Of a DNA stretch of 64,000 bases, positions 35,014 to 44,100 are shown one piece after another. The translations under genes were made by a program, and so were the position numbers. Source of the stretch: Oceanospirillaceae bacterium (GTDB taxonomy: Bacteria > Pseudomonadota > Gammaproteobacteria > Pseudomonadales > Balneatricaceae); contig JABSRA010000007.1 in NCBI GenBank assembly GCA_013215445.1, positions 1 through 64,000 on the forward strand. The letters run 5' to 3'. The notes beneath the pieces are model-generated. The model saw nothing but the letters and a program-made list of their open reading frames with translations, searched no databases and was not told the origin of the DNA. The first letter of the stretch is position 1, and every line of letters begins with the position of its first letter.

Positions 35014-35898
35014 ATGTTTTTCAAATCTCTGTGCCTGTCACTGTCGATGCTCTCTTTGCTGCTGGGTACTACTGTGCAAGGCGCTGTGGAGAGTACCAAA
35101 AAAGTGCTAACGTTTACCGCGATTCCCGATCAAGATCAGAGCCAGTTGCGGCTGCGCTTTCAAAAAGTAGCGGATTATTTAGCCAGTGAGTTAAATATTA
35201 CTGTGAAGTATATCCCGGTGAAATCTTATGCGGCTGCGATCACTGCTTTTCGCAATAATCAAGTGCAGCTGGCCTGGTTCGGCGGCCTCTCTGGAGTACG
35301 TGCCAGACAGCTAGTTCCCGGATCACAGGCAATAGCACAAGGTGTTGAAGATCGGGAATTCAGTAGCTATTTTATCGCTCATCGCAGCGCTGGCCTAACC
35401 CCTACTGCCAATTTCCCCCAGGGGATAGTGAATAAAACCTTCACCTTTGGCAGCAAGGGTTCTACCTCGGGGCGGTTAATGCCTGAGTTTTATATCCGTC
35501 AGCACTTACAAGCATCGCCACAACAGCTGTTTAAAGCAGTCGGCTTTAGTGGTGACCACAGTTTGACGATTACTCAAGTGCAGGCGGGAGCCTTCCAAGT
35601 TGGTGTGGTTAATTATCAGGTATGGGAGAGCATGCTGGCGGCGGGAAAAATAGATACAGACAAAGTGCAAGTGATTTGGCAAACGCCTCACTACACCGAT
35701 TATCAGTGGACCATTCGCGCGGGTGTCGACAGTGATTTTGGTGCGGGCTTTAGCGAGCGGGTACAGGCGGTGCTATTGGCAATAACAGCCCCGGATTTAC
35801 TGGCGCAGTTTCCGCGCTCGGGTTTTATTAAGGCGAGTAACGCAGACTATTTGGCGATAGAGACCACGGCACTGCAACTCGATCTTATTCAGCCTTAA
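35014..35898 (+). CDS. Phosphonate-type periplasmic binding protein (putative selenate ABC transporter family)
   Basis: This 294-residue protein is a PhnD-type periplasmic binding protein. The frame begins at 34945, but the ATG at 35014 starts a normal signal peptide (MFFKSLCLSLSMLSLLLG). The mature part carries phrases I recall from the NCBI family named putative selenate ABC transporter substrate-binding protein: FTAIPDQD, VKSYAAAITAFRNNQVQLAWF, SGVRARQLVPGSQAIAQG and TFGSKGSTSGRLMPEF. It is the first gene of a three-gene importer, four bases from the ATPase gene. Phosphonate, phosphite or another oxyanion remains possible, and no selenium gene is nearby. Confidence 0.82.
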   Translation: MFFKSLCLSLSMLSLLLGTTVQGAVESTKKVLTFTAIPDQDQSQLRLRFQKVADYLASELNITVKYIPVKSYAAAITAFRNNQVQLAWFGGLSGVRARQLVPGSQAIAQGVEDREFSSYFIAHRSAGLTPTANFPQGIVNKTFTFGSKGSTSGRLMPEFYIRQHLQASPQQLFKAVGFSGDHSLTITQVQAGAFQVGVVNYQVWESMLAAGKIDTDKVQVIWQTPHYTDYQWTIRAGVDSDFGAGFSERVQAVLLAITAPDLLAQFPRSGFIKASNADYLAIETTALQLDLIQP

Positions 35899-35902
35899 TT
35901 AC

Positions 35903-36553
35903 ATGATATTCGAGCTGCGTGACATCTCTTTTTCCTACCACACTAAACGGGTGCTAGATAAGATAAATTTGACCGTTGAGCGCGGTGAAAAGCTGGCAAT
36001 AGTGGGTGCCAGCGGGGTGGGAAAATCCACCTTGCTAAATCTACTCGCGCAACAGCACCCCGATGATATTGCCTACTGCACCCAAGAGCGTAATTTAGTC
36101 ACCGGGCTGAGTTGTTATAATAATATCTATCTGGCAAAACTGGCCGAATTTGGCGCACTGCAAAATTTGTGTAATCTACTGCGCCCCAATCCACAAGAAT
36201 TACAGCGCATCAGCCTAATCGCCGAGCAACTGCAGATAGCAGACAAGTTGCATCACTCTGTTGAGACGCTCTCCGGTGGGCAACAGCAGCGAGTGGCAAT
36301 TGCACGGGCTTTTTACCAACAGCGCTCGATTTTTATTGGTGATGAGCCAGTGTCAAATTTGGACTCAGTAACCGCGCGCCTCGTACTAAAAGCTATTTTA
36401 AAACGGCACCAGAGTTGTGTGATCGCCCTGCATGATCGGACCATGGCACTGACTTATTTCGATCGTGTGGTGGGGCTCAAACAAGGGAAAATAGTGATTG
36501 ATGCAAAGCCTGCCGATATCTCTATGCAGGTGCTTGAGCAGCTATACTTGTGA
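35903..36553 (+). CDS. ABC transporter ATP-binding protein (oxyanion/phosphonate type)
   Basis: This compact 216-residue ATPase has Walker A GASGVGKST at about residues 34-42, signature [15 protein letters not shown] and a Walker B IFIGDEPVSNLD. In Walker B, IG stands where two hydrophobic residues are usual, as in some PhnC relatives. The region between Walker A and the signature is short. It overlaps the start of the permease gene by four bases (GTGA). Confidence 0.88.
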   Translation: MIFELRDISFSYHTKRVLDKINLTVERGEKLAIVGASGVGKSTLLNLLAQQHPDDIAYCTQERNLVTGLSCYNNIYLAKLAEFGALQNLCNLLRPNPQELQRISLIAEQLQIADKLHHSVETLSGGQQQRVAIARAFYQQRSIFIGDEPVSNLDSVTARLVLKAILKRHQSCVIALHDRTMALTYFDRVVGLKQGKIVIDAKPADISMQVLEQLYL

Positions 36554-38061
36554 TCGCTCTCTATCGCGGGGTTAGTCAGGGGTTAAAGCTGCGAAATTTC
36601 AGCCTATCATTGCTCTTGGTAGGGTTGCTTGCCGCCATGGTTGGCGATGTACAAATATACGCCTCTGAACCTTGGCAACATCTACAACAGATGTTGTTAG
36701 GGCTTAGTAGGCCCAGTGTTGAGCAGCCGATCACACTCGTTTATGATTTGCTGTATACCTTAGCCTTTGCGTTGCTGGGCGTGAGTTTGTCGGTGCTGGT
36801 AGGCTTTGCTTTGTCACTCGTTTATCAGCACTGGCTGGTAAGGGGCCTCTGTGCTTTCTTTCGCGCCATTCACGAACTGTTCTGGGCATTAATTTTTATC
36901 CAGCTGTTTGGGCTCTCTGCGACTAGTGCTATTTTGGCTATTGCGATTCCCTACGCCTGTACATTTGCCCGAGTGTTTTATGATATTTATCAGCAGGCAC
37001 CGCTAAAAATTGGCCATTTACAAAGAGCGACCAAGGCCAACTTCAGTTACTTTCTCTATGTGTTGATCCCGCAGGTTAAAGGGCAGATGAGTGCCTATTT
37101 ACGCTACCGATTTGAGTGTGGTGTCCGCACCAGCGCCGTATTGGGTTTTGTCGGGTTGCCGACCATTGGTTTTCATCTAGAGACAGCTTTTAAACAGGGT
37201 GATTACTCTTATGCGGGCGCTCTGTTACTGGCTTTTTATTTGCTAATTGCGAGTATGAAATACTGGCTCAAGCTCTGGTTGCTACCGCTGTACTTACTCA
37301 GTGCTATCTATTTTCTTCCCAGCAGTGATTTTGTTAATGACAATGCCTATATTTGGCGGTTTTTCAGCCAAGACATTTGGCCGAGAGTGGTGCAATCTAC
37401 GGATATAAATATGCTTGAAGCGGTATTGCTTTACGCTGATTGGTTACTTACTTTAACTTTACAGCAAGGCTTGTCGGGTATGGTAAATACCTTGTTACTG
37501 TCGATCATGGCGGTGGCGGCTAGCGGATTGTTAGCTGTGCTAATCTCGCCAGTCTGTGCGGTGTACAAAGGTCATTGGCTGGCAGAAAAACTGTTGGGCA
37601 GTCTGTTGTTAGTGATGCGATCGACCCCTGAGTATATTTTGGCGTTTATCTTACTGTTAGTGTTGGGGCCATCAATGTTACCCGCAGTGGTTGCCTTGGC
37701 GATCCATAATGCCGGATTAATTAGCTACCTTTTGCAGAGAAATATACCGACTACCGACAGTACAGCGGGACTAACTTTTAGTGTCTATTTGTACCGGATA
37801 TTACCTAAAAGTTACCTACAGTTTATTTCCCTACTAATGTATAGAGCTGAAATCATCTTACGCGAGAGCGCTATTTTGGGGGTGCTAGGGATCACGACTT
37901 TAGGTTTCTATATAGATTCTGCCTTTGAGGATTTGCGCTTTGATCGGGCGCTCGCGCTGTTATTGATTACGGCGCTGTTAAATGTGGCGGTAGATCAATT
38001 CTCTCGAAAAATGCAGCTGTTGTTTGACAGTAGCCACGTGCGAGTGCGATCAAAAGAATAA
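36550..38061 (+). CDS. Double-length ABC permease (two PhnE-like domains fused)
   Basis: This 503-residue inner-membrane protein is about twice the length of a PhnE permease. It has two similar halves, about 1-245 and 280-495. Half 1 carries RATKANFSYFLYVLIPQVKG, then FECGVRTSAVLGFVGLPTIGFHLETAF. Half 2 carries YRILPKSYLQF, then RAEIILRESAILGVLGITTLGFYID. Both are EAA-loop regions followed by the family LG-xxG-xG segment. One chain can therefore form the whole channel. It starts with GTG, overlapping the ATPase gene. Confidence 0.86.
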   Translation: MIALYRGVSQGLKLRNFSLSLLLVGLLAAMVGDVQIYASEPWQHLQQMLLGLSRPSVEQPITLVYDLLYTLAFALLGVSLSVLVGFALSLVYQHWLVRGLCAFFRAIHELFWALIFIQLFGLSATSAILAIAIPYACTFARVFYDIYQQAPLKIGHLQRATKANFSYFLYVLIPQVKGQMSAYLRYRFECGVRTSAVLGFVGLPTIGFHLETAFKQGDYSYAGALLLAFYLLIASMKYWLKLWLLPLYLLSAIYFLPSSDFVNDNAYIWRFFSQDIWPRVVQSTDINMLEAVLLYADWLLTLTLQQGLSGMVNTLLLSIMAVAASGLLAVLISPVCAVYKGHWLAEKLLGSLLLVMRSTPEYILAFILLLVLGPSMLPAVVALAIHNAGLISYLLQRNIPTTDSTAGLTFSVYLYRILPKSYLQFISLLMYRAEIILRESAILGVLGITTLGFYIDSAFEDLRFDRALALLLITALLNVAVDQFSRKMQLLFDSSHVRVRSKE

Positions 38062-38260
38062 ACCGCGGTCTGTTGCAGTGTCGTTTATCAATAAATGCGG
38101 AAAATAAACGTTGCCACTTTGATAAAGGAGAGTTCAGCAACCTGATGAGCGACTATTCTGCAAAAGCGGTCTCAGTGTGCCGCTCATGCAGCTGTTAAAT
38201 GCCGGCTTTAGCTGAAGCCTCGATAAGCAATGACTTTTACCGCACTATCGCCATTGTTTA

Positions 38261-40495
38261 TTAACCCCGAGGGACGAGTTGCCTGGGATCTTTGCAAGGT
38301 GACTCTACGCTTAATGTGTTTTGCATAATAGCTAATTTATCCGCTAACATTATTTGGGATGTTTTAGGTTCTGGCTTACCGAACAGATAGCCCTGGCCAA
38401 AGTCACATTGGTAGCTAATCAGCAGTTGCTGCTGCCCTTTCGTTTCGATACCTTCAGCAACCACTGTTAAGTGCAGTTTGTGAGCCATTGAAATTAAACC
38501 CTGAACAATTTTTTGGTCATTAATGTCCGTTTCCAAATCATGGATAAAACTCATATCAATCTTTAGTTTATCGGTAGGCAGATTTTTCAATAAAGAGAAA
38601 CATGAATAGCCGGTACCAAAGTCATCAATGGCCACCGAGATTCCCATAACCTTGAGCTTTTGTAGGGTGTTGATCGCATCTTCCACCTCTTCCATCACAC
38701 ATGATTCGGTCACTTCAAACTCCAGTAAACTGGCGTCTATCGCGTAAACATTAACAATATTACGAATAGTATCTAACAGCAGGGGGTCTTTAAACTGTTT
38801 GGGAGACAAGTTGATGGAATACCAGCAAGATGGCTCCGAATTAGCTTCAGTTTGCTTTATATGCCGGCAGACCTCCTTGATTACCCAGTAGCCTATCGCA
38901 CATATTTGACCGGTATCTTCTGCCACACCAATAAACTTATCAGGATTTAACAGCCCTTGAACAGGGTGCTGCCAGCGGATTAATGCTTCATAACCGGTTA
39001 ATTTACCGCTCGCCAGGTCAACGATCGGTTGGTAGTGCAATACGAACTGTTGCTGCTTTACAGCGACCAAAAGATCCGCTTCCAATTGACGTTTGGCGAT
39101 AGCCTCCGTTTGTAGAGATTGATCGTAAAAACAAAAATTTCGCTTGCCAGATTTTTTAGCCGAGTACATCGCCAGATCCGCATTTTTTAGAATGGCAACA
39201 TCACTGTCGCCATCCGCTGGGATCAAAGTGACACCGATTGATGCTGAAACACTGAACTCTTTATTACCCAGTAGAACAGGCCTTTCAGTAGTGGCGATGA
39301 GCTTTTCAGCAATAATTCTGGCGTCTCTTACCGAACTGGCGTCCAACAGCAAAATACCGAATTCATCGCCACCAAGGCGAGCGACAATATCAGAGCTGCG
39401 AACGCAGGCATTCAACCTCGCGCTAATTTCACACAATAAAGCATCCCCCGCGGCATGCCCCATCGAATCGTTAATACGTTTGAAATCATCTAAATCTAGG
39501 TACATAAGGACCGCAGAGTTAGCATAGCGATTAAATTCTGTGATGATTCTTTGAAGCTGCTCGCTTAAATAGCGTCTATTGACTAAGCCCGTAAGATGGT
39601 CTCGATAGGCAAGATCTTCTAGAAGGCGCGTTTTTTCAAGCACAATCTGCCGCAATTTATCGGGTTGATGAAGGATAAAATAGGCAACCCACGCAAATAA
39701 AATACCGGCGAGAATGCTACTGATATAACCTATTGTAGAGCGCCACTTAGGCATAAGTTGGGCGCGGCTCATGGTTAGTAGCCAACGGGAGTTTGGCACT
39801 TGGATAGCAAGCGCATAATTTTCTCCGGTCAAAGGCGTCCTGGATTGGGCAAAGGTCTGAATCTCACCAGTGTCAGGGTGGCGGCGACTCAGCTCGTAGC
39901 TATAGCCTTTTTCCTCTAATGACGCCAGCTCAGTAAGGTTGAGCAACTTGTCGAGATATATCAGCGCCGAGACGAATCCCCAAAAACGTTCACCCGTTTC
40001 ACTGGGCAAGTACACCGGTTTTCGGCCAACCACCGCAATACCCCCTTGAATCAATTCAAAAGGTCCCGCCAGCGTCAGAAGATGTTCTTGAATAGCCAGT
40101 AGAGCTTCTTTGCGACGGGTACCATCTTTAAGAATGTCGTGGCCTATTGCCTGCTCGTTTCCCTCAAGAGGGTATATGTAGCGGATTACCCCTGCAGGGG
40201 CCAGTTGCAAATTAGAAACTCCACCTACGGATTGCAGTACTTCCTTTGCGTAATGGTCAAAATCGACAATCAAACCGCCCGCTTGGCGTACGCCTTGGGC
40301 TAAAATGCTGGTGGCCGAGAGTGAACGAGACAAACGCCGTTCAATCGCATAAGCCTGTGAACTAACCAACTCGTTCATATAAAAGCGTTGCTCATTTAAA
40401 TACAGCGTCTGGCCCAGACGGGTCCAGTAGGCGCATAATCCTGAAATAACCAAACACACGAGCAAGCATATTATTTTTATTTTGGTAGCGTTCAA
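38261..40495 (-). CDS. CHASE-GGDEF-EAL cyclic-di-GMP signalling protein
   Basis: This 744-residue inner-membrane protein has a transmembrane helix at about 5-25, a periplasmic CHASE sensor domain (about 60-230) and a second helix near 255-275. A GGDEF domain (about 295-455) and a C-terminal EAL domain (about 475-715) follow. The cyclase motif is intact (RLGGDEFG). The phosphodiesterase shows YEALIRW, with the family DDFGTGYSCFSLL and AEGIET motifs. It may make or degrade cyclic-di-GMP; with both motifs intact the net direction is unclear. It is convergent with the ABC permease and not linked to other signalling genes. Confidence 0.88.
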   Translation of the reverse strand: MNATKIKIICLLVCLVISGLCAYWTRLGQTLYLNEQRFYMNELVSSQAYAIERRLSRSLSATSILAQGVRQAGGLIVDFDHYAKEVLQSVGGVSNLQLAPAGVIRYIYPLEGNEQAIGHDILKDGTRRKEALLAIQEHLLTLAGPFELIQGGIAVVGRKPVYLPSETGERFWGFVSALIYLDKLLNLTELASLEEKGYSYELSRRHPDTGEIQTFAQSRTPLTGENYALAIQVPNSRWLLTMSRAQLMPKWRSTIGYISSILAGILFAWVAYFILHQPDKLRQIVLEKTRLLEDLAYRDHLTGLVNRRYLSEQLQRIITEFNRYANSAVLMYLDLDDFKRINDSMGHAAGDALLCEISARLNACVRSSDIVARLGGDEFGILLLDASSVRDARIIAEKLIATTERPVLLGNKEFSVSASIGVTLIPADGDSDVAILKNADLAMYSAKKSGKRNFCFYDQSLQTEAIAKRQLEADLLVAVKQQQFVLHYQPIVDLASGKLTGYEALIRWQHPVQGLLNPDKFIGVAEDTGQICAIGYWVIKEVCRHIKQTEANSEPSCWYSINLSPKQFKDPLLLDTIRNIVNVYAIDASLLEFEVTESCVMEEVEDAINTLQKLKVMGISVAIDDFGTGYSCFSLLKNLPTDKLKIDMSFIHDLETDINDQKIVQGLISMAHKLHLTVVAEGIETKGQQQLLISYQCDFGQGYLFGKPEPKTSQIMLADKLAIMQNTLSVESPCKDPRQLVPRG

Positions 40496-41179
40496 TTAAC
40501 GTTGTCCATGTCCGTGTCCATGTCTAATTTTTGCAGTAAGTTTAAAAGTAGCTTCTTTTGCGGCGTTTTTCAAGGACGGAGCCTTGCAAACGCCCGTTAA
40601 TAAACGAAATTCCAAGACAATCTATTTTTCAATTTATAAGCAGTGATAGCTGAAGAACCTGCGAACAACTCCCAAGCGCCTCTGTACAACTCGAAGGGCG
40701 GCTTTAAAAACGTCAACTACTTTCCCTACACCGGCGTAAGGGGCGATGTAGCTTTGTCAGGCAACGTGCAAAGGACAAAGGACTAGCCATTCACGTCCAT
40801 TCTTTTGCGGATCAGAGTGCCCCTCTTTTATGGGTATAAACCGCTTAGACTTACATTATGACTAAAGCACAGGGAACATTTGGGGGCTTATTCGCTACTT
40901 CCCTAAGAAACAGACGGGTTGATAGTTAACTCACCAGAGCAACTTACCAGTTGTAAAGTTTAACGGTATGTCAAAAATACCGCGCTGGTTGTATTTCTAA
41001 CAAAGGTTTTCAACGCTCAGTATCTGGCCGTTTTGTAAAGTGCTTTATAACCGATCTCTGTGAGTATAAGATAGAGCCACTAGATAGCCGCTGAGGATTT
41101 ATATTGCGAGCTATCTCTCTCTTAATCATACCTATTCTGCCAAATAGTGAGGATAGATGATCTAAACAGGATGTGGATC
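40496..41179. other. Intergenic region with compound hairpin and short tandem repeat
   Basis: This gap of over 600 bases separates two divergent genes. Near the GGDEF-EAL start a short repeat of GTCCATGTC is seen (40504-40523). A strong compound hairpin is at 40562-40594, listed separately. No gene was found, and the promoters of both flanking genes should lie here. Confidence 0.4.
40562..40594. repeat. Compound stem-loop of unknown role
   Basis: GGCGTTT (40562-40568) pairs with AAACGCC (40588-40594), and inside it CAAGG (40571-40575) pairs with CCTTG (40582-40586), leaving a small internal loop and an ACGGAG loop. It sits 67 bases upstream of the GGDEF-EAL gene, far from any stop codon, so it is not an obvious terminator. 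A REP-like element or transcript leader is possible. Confidence 0.5.
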
Positions 41180-44100
41180 ATGCGGGTTATTTTCAAGTTC
41201 TTGCTAGTGGTACTTTTTTCTATTCAAACCAGTTTCAGCACCTCGCTTGCAGCGGTCGAAAACCAGCGGGTACTGGATATCTCGGTACAGCAGCTCAATG
41301 GTCAAATAGCGGTGGCCATTACGTTTTCATCCAAGCTTAAGAGCGATGTCGATCTCGACCAATGGTTGAGTATTGAAACGGTTGCAGGTGATAGTGTCAG
41401 TGGCAGCTGGGTACTTGGCGATAAAGCTAAAACTTTGTATTTTACTAATATAGAGCCTGAAACTAACTATAACGTAGCGGTGAAATCTGGTTTGCCGATG
41501 GCTAATTGGACGCTGCTGACCCAGGGGATGCGCCAAAGTGTCGCAGTGGCGGCAATTACTCCTATGTTGGGTTTTGCCGGTAATGGTAATTTACTCGCTG
41601 AGTCGCTCAGTGATGGGCTGCCTGTTATCTCAGTGAATGCCGGGTCTGTAGAGGTAGATTTTTACCGGATCCCGCAATCATTGCTGGTGGACTTTCTCAC
41701 CAGTAATACCCGTCGTGGGCAACAAGATTTTTGGGAAATAAGATCCTATATTTCCAGCTTGGAGCACATTTATACCGGCCGCTTTGATTTGCAATTAGCC
41801 CCCAATCAAACTGCCACTAGTTATTTACCTATCTCTGAAATTACTCCATTACAAGAGCGGGGAGTGTATTTAGCGATCATGCGTAAAGCGGGTGAATATG
41901 AATATTCGCATCCCTCTACGTGGTTTGCGATTAGCGATCTAGGCATTCATTTACGTAACTATCGAGAATATGCGCAAGTAAATGTCAGTAGCTTGTCTAC
42001 CGCGTTGGCGAAGGCGGGTGTTAGTATTGAGCTGTTAGACAGTGCCGGTAAAGTGCTTGATAAGCAAGTCAGTGATGAGAGCGGCAATGTCACTTTTTCA
42101 CCCAGGCAACTCGACAAAGCCAAAATATTATTGGCAACTCAGGGCAATCAGAGTGCTATTCTGCGATTATTTGGCCCCAAACTGGACCTTGCTGAGTTTC
42201 CGATTAGCGGTGCGGTTAACACTGCACAAATGTTATTTATCTATGCTCCGCGCGATCTGTATCGTCCCGGCGAGCAAATCACTATTAGTGCGTTATTGCG
42301 CGATAATGATGGCCGATCAGTACCTTCTCCCGTGTTAAATTTCATCTTGAAGCAACCCGATGGACGGATCGTGAGCGAGCAGCGCATCAGACCTAATTCA
42401 CTAGGTTATTATGCCAGTCAATGGCGTATTGCAGCAGATGCAAGCACCGGTCAATGGTCAGTTAGTGCCCAAATACCTGGCCAAATGATTTCAAGTTTTA
42501 CCCTACAAGTAGAAGATTTCTTACCTGAGCGCATGGCGTTGACATTATCAGCTGCAGAATTTGTCGATACCAAAGATGATTACCAAGTGGCGGTTAACGG
42601 TCAGTATTTGTATGGCGCTCCAGCGGCGGGTAATACGCTGCAAAGTGAGCTAGTCAGCACGTCATCGCCCCATCCGTTTAAAGAATTTGCCGACTTTTAT
42701 TTTAACAATCCGCAGCAGACCCAGTTTAACCGGCGAGAGGTATTGGCCGATCAAACGTTAAGTGCAGCGGGTGAGTTGCAGTTAACCACCAAAAATTATT
42801 GGCGCGAGGCCAATACTGTCTTGCAGCTAAAATTATACAGCAGTTTATTAGACAGTGGTGGGCGCCCCGTGAGCCGTATTAGCAATACTTTTGCGCTACC
42901 GGCAAAATTGTTGGTGGGTATTCGGCCCTTGTTCGACCAAGATATTGCACCTTATGATGGCAGTGCCATGTTTGAATTAATCCTCAGCGATGGGGTTAAA
43001 AAGTTAGCGGCGCAAAATTTGTCGATTACCTTGATTCGCGAGCGTAGGGATTATCACTGGCGCTATACAGAGAGTGAGGGTTGGACCGCAAATTACACAG
43101 AGTCGCACTACCCGGTGTTTCAGTCCTCAGTGGATATAAAAGCGGCTAGTGTCGCTACCCTCGCTGTGCCGGTGGACTGGGGATACTATCGCCTTGAAGT
43201 GAAAAATCCAGAGACTGGGGTGATTTCCGGTTATCGGTTTCGTGCGGGGTGGAGTGCCGATGAAACGGTGATGGCAGGTAGACCGGATCGCATTGGCATG
43301 GCGCTAGACAAACAGCGTTATAAAGTAGGTGATACGGTTACTGTAACGATGAAACCGGCAGCGGCGGGGCGTGGCTACTTATTGGTCGAATCAGACCAAG
43401 TGTTATATCGCCAACCTATCGAAGTGAGTGATACAGGTAGCAGTGTTTCCTTTGAGGTGCTCCCTGGGTGGGACTCGCATGATATCTATGTTTCGGTGTT
43501 ATTAGTCCAGCCAGGAGCAGAGAGAGAGACACAATTGCCGCGTCGTATGCTGGGCATCACGCATCTACCTTTGGATCGGCAAGAGCGCAACCTAACAGTG
43601 AGCATTAACAGCCCCGCCAAAATTCGGCCAAACAGCCGCTTAGTGGTGGCCATTGATGTAGCGGGGCAAACAGCGCTGGATGGGCCGATACAAGTGACGC
43701 TGGCGGCAGTAGATGTAGGGGTGTTGAGTATCTCTAAATTTGCATCGCCTGATCCCTTTAAGGCTTTTTTCCAACAGCGCGAATACTCGATCACCGCCAG
43801 AGATAACTTCTCCGATTTGATCAGTGCCGACCAGGGGGTGATGGCGCAGTTAAAGTTTGGTGGTGACGAAGACTCACAAAGTGCTGGTGAGGCAGATCCG
43901 GATGTTGAAATAGTCTCACTATTTTCCGGGGTAGTAGACGTAGATACTAACGGTCAAGCGCAGGTAAGCTTAGACATTCCTAACTTTAATGGTCGTTTGC
44001 GCTTAATGGCGGTGGCTTTCTCGGCGGATAGTTTTGGTGCAGATCAACAAGATTTGCAGGTGGCGGCACCGATAGTGGCGCAGCTCAGTAAACCGCGATT

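Noticed and set aside
39144-39527. 127-codon frame antisense to the GGDEF-EAL gene
   Set aside because: Opposite-strand shadow of the GGDEF domain, with no start signal.
43486-43794. 102-codon frame antisense to the alpha-2-macroglobulin gene
   Set aside because: Shadow of a strong, fully conserved gene on the opposite strand.
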